Assembly (NCBI GenBank): GCA_946478765.1 | Contig: CAMLDH010000051.1 | Location: 1-16,342, forward strand | Direction of reading: 5' to 3' | Origin: an uncultured Oxalobacteraceae bacterium | Lineage (GTDB): Bacteria > Pseudomonadota > Gammaproteobacteria > Burkholderiales > Burkholderiaceae | DNA: 16,342 nt | Shown: piece after piece, positions 16,115-16,342 of the stretch | How the letters are laid out: each line of letters begins with the position of its first letter | Position numbering within the stretch: position 1 is the first letter of the stretch | Program-made: the position numbers and the translations under genes | The notes under the pieces: generated by a model | The model's database searches: none | What the model saw: the letters and a program-made list of their open reading frames with translations, nothing else | Told to the model about the DNA's origin: nothing

Positions 16115-16342
16115 TCACTCAGGATCTTCGGGGGCATCGACGATTTCCGGGCCGATCTGAACCCAAGATCCACGCTGACGGCTAACGGACCTTTTGATTA
16201 TCATCGTCTCCAGATCGCCTTTGACTTTTTGTCCTGGGTTGAAAAATTCAGGAGCCTTCTCCCAGCGTTTCACTTCATCTATTAGCTTCTTATGCGCCGC
16301 CGGGTCCATTTTCGCCGGGTCGACGCTCACGGGAGGCTTGAG
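16115..16342 (-). CDS. Unrecognised gene, C-terminal part (cut by window edge)
   Basis: The minus-strand frame is open from the window edge to a TGA at 16115, giving at least 75 residues. A GTG at 16330 is the first possible start inside the window, but the frame continues upstream, so the true start may lie outside. The visible part is hydrophilic: a helical segment HKKLIDEVKRWEKAPEFF, then a shorter possible strand region (DLETMIIKRSV) and an acidic end (IVDAPEDPE). No family recognised. The stop overlaps a possible GTG start of the downstream gene, suggesting one operon. Confidence 0.55.
   Translation of the reverse strand, partial: LKPPVSVDPAKMDPAAHKKLIDEVKRWEKAPEFFNPGQKVKGDLETMIIKRSVSRQRGSWVQIGPEIVDAPEDPE

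Overview
The window is about 16.3 kb of chromosome-like, moderately GC-rich DNA. Every confidently intact gene is on the minus strand. Gene content points to a betaproteobacterium, most likely Burkholderiales or a close relative. The best clue is the right-hand cassette DUF3348 - DUF802 (MotA/ExbB-like) - OmpA - DUF2894, an arrangement I associate with that group. The LIV-type ABC transporter and the giant hybrid kinase do not contradict this. No tRNA, rRNA or CRISPR array was seen.

Left region (1-2786): a tightly packed branched-chain amino acid (LIV/HAAT-type) ABC operon transcribed leftwards as livG-livF-livH-livM. LivM is cut by the window edge and no substrate-binding protein is visible. 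Just upstream of livG lies a truncated IS5-type transposase N-terminus (2916-3050), followed by about 240 bp of AT-rich sequence without a gene.

Centre (3289-9459): one 2056-residue soluble hybrid signalling protein. It carries a Ser/Thr kinase-like domain, an AAA-type ATPase, a long helical/TPR-like region, GAF, PAS, HisKA, HATPase_c and a receiver domain. Its ribosome binding site lies in a small inverted repeat. Upstream is a decayed stretch with a 98-bp inverted-repeat element resembling a MITE (9543-9640), about 500 bp of uninterpretable sequence, and the C-terminal half of a patatin-like phospholipase on the plus strand (10146-10664).

Right region (10698-15067): four overlapping genes on the minus strand, in transcription order DUF3348, a four-TM MotA/ExbB/ZorA-like protein with a coiled-coil tail of about 550 residues (DUF802), a MotB/ZorB-like OmpA-domain protein with a membrane aspartate, and DUF2894. 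All junctions overlap by 1-8 bp, implying translational coupling. The middle pair has the makings of an ion-driven, peptidoglycan-anchored motor with a large cytoplasmic rod, like the ZorAB core of Zorya defence, but it is flanked by two soluble proteins of unknown function instead of ZorC/ZorD. This is the best candidate for an undescribed system here. Further right are two very short ORFs (15188-15481), an unrecognised 170-residue protein and the end of another unrecognised gene, all on the same strand.
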